Assembly (NCBI GenBank): GCA_016946835.1
Contig: JACVTC010000009.1
Coordinates: forward strand, 1,315,001 to 1,340,000
Direction of reading: 5' to 3'
Source: Neocallimastix lanati (nom. inval.)
Taxonomy: Eukaryota > Neocallimastigomycota > Neocallimastigomycetes > Neocallimastigales > Neocallimastigaceae
DNA: 25,000 nt
The translations under genes were made by a program, and so were the position numbers. The notes beneath the pieces are model-generated. The model was given only the letters and a program-made list of their open reading frames with translations, ran no database searches and was not told the DNA's origin. Shown piece by piece: positions 24,295 through 25,000 of the stretch. Every line of letters starts with the position of its first letter. Within the stretch, counting starts at the first letter, position 1.

Positions 24295-25000
24295 ATGTAT
24301 TATTTAATAATAATAGCATGCATTATTCCAGCATGTATTACAATGTTTGCTTATCGTTCAAGAAGAAAGAGAGAATTTGAAACTATAAATTCTCGTGAAA
24401 CATTGTCTTATAGTTTACAATATGATGATGAATTCTATAGTGTTAAACGTTCAAAATCAGCATTAAAGAAAAGTAACAGTTCTTCCAACAATTCAAGAAA
24501 ATCGGTTCAATTTAATGAAGTTGTTCTGGAAGTATTTGATTTAATCAATGATGATGATGAAAGTGATGATACCATTTCTAATAGACTTTCAAGTCCAAAG
24601 ATTGTGAAGTCTTCTTTAAAAAATGAAAAGGTATATGTTCCAGTTCGTTATTCAAATACAATATTTCCAAAAGCTATTATAAATGAGTATAATGGTGAAA
24701 TTATAAATTTCCAAAGAGATGAAGTAAGAGAAGATAAGCAAGAAAATAAGATTGAAGATACCAAAAATAATACTAATGAAAATCAATTATCAGAAATATT
24801 GATAATAAAAGAAAATGAAGATGAGACCTCAACGGTACTATCTCATACAAAAGACGATGATAGTGGAGCTATGAATACTATAACTTCAACGTCAAGTCAA
24901 AAAACTAATGTAGCCAAGACAGTTATTACTTCAGAGGCTAATTCAGTATCTAATTTAATTAATTCAAATAATGCATCACAAAAATCTAATACTATACCAA
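24295..25000 (+). CDS. Membrane-anchored Ser/Asn/acid-rich protein with an RVxF-like PP1-docking motif (5' part)
   Basis: Starts at ATG 24295 behind an A-rich leader and stays open for 235 codons to the window edge, so the 3' end is missing. Residues 2-20 form one hydrophobic segment (YYLIIIACIIPACITMFAY) followed by RSRRKR, fitting an N-terminal signal anchor with the rest in the cytosol (Cys/Cys near the boundary could be modified). The remainder is mostly disordered: Ser/Asn-rich (55-70), acidic DDDESDD (86-92), and a Glu/Lys/Asn-rich stretch (130-185). Residues 69-73, KSVQF, fit the [RK]-x-V-x-F docking motif for protein phosphatase 1. SALKK (55-59), a loose SILK-like match, lies before it, as is usual for that pair. 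The coding frame is G+C-richer than its flank. I recognise no family; a PP1-targeting role is only a hypothesis. Confidence 0.78.
   Translation, partial: MYYLIIIACIIPACITMFAYRSRRKREFETINSRETLSYSLQYDDEFYSVKRSKSALKKSNSSSNNSRKSVQFNEVVLEVFDLINDDDESDDTISNRLSSPKIVKSSLKNEKVYVPVRYSNTIFPKAIINEYNGEIINFQRDEVREDKQENKIEDTKNNTNENQLSEILIIKENEDETSTVLSHTKDDDSGAMNTITSTSSQKTNVAKTVITSEANSVSNLINSNNASQKSNTIP

Overview
The window is extremely AT-rich. Intergenic DNA is almost only A/T homopolymers and short microsatellites, while exons stand out by higher G+C and normal codon use. Spliceosomal introns (mostly GTAATT or GTAAGA donors), a fungal-type three-KH protein, a syntaxin-6/Tlg1 SNARE gene, a tRNA gene with internal A and B boxes, and a decayed MULE-type transposon all point to a eukaryotic nuclear genome. 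The best fit is an anaerobic gut fungus (Neocallimastigomycota). This is inferred from composition and family resemblance, not from a search; another very AT-rich eukaryote is possible but the KH protein looks fungal.

Layout. (1) 22-1969, minus: a multi-exon Tlg1/syntaxin-6-like SNARE gene that leaves the window on the left. It was rebuilt from five exons of 35, 182, 95, 36 and 81 nt. One intron (1039-1208) has the signature of a U12-dependent AT-AC minor intron. (2) 4342-5930, minus: a complete two-exon gene for a 399-residue three-KH RNA-binding protein of the PBP2/HEK2/Rnc1 type. (3) 8366-8438, minus: tRNA-Arg(CCU). (4) 8707-8971 and 9341-9526, minus: two possible decayed coding remnants of unknown origin. 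(5) 9636-12134: a dead MULE-like DNA transposon with roughly 200-bp inverted termini built from a degenerate ~15-bp repeat. A 338-bp inverted-repeat element (12140-12477) sits directly beside its right end. (6) About 12.5-24.3 kb: a gene-poor stretch of simple repeats, including a 7-bp satellite, an AAAAT satellite, a 224-bp tandem duplication and a 43-bp tandem repeat. (7) 24295-25000, plus: the 5' part of a gene for a membrane-anchored, Ser/Asn/acid-rich protein with a PP1-docking-like RVxF motif, cut by the window edge.

The genes are not an operon and no shared pathway is evident. The SNARE acts in endosome/TGN membrane fusion, the KH protein in mRNA binding, and the tRNA in translation of AGG codons. 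The most interesting points are the hidden SNARE gene with its AT-AC intron and the MULE element with iterated terminal repeats.
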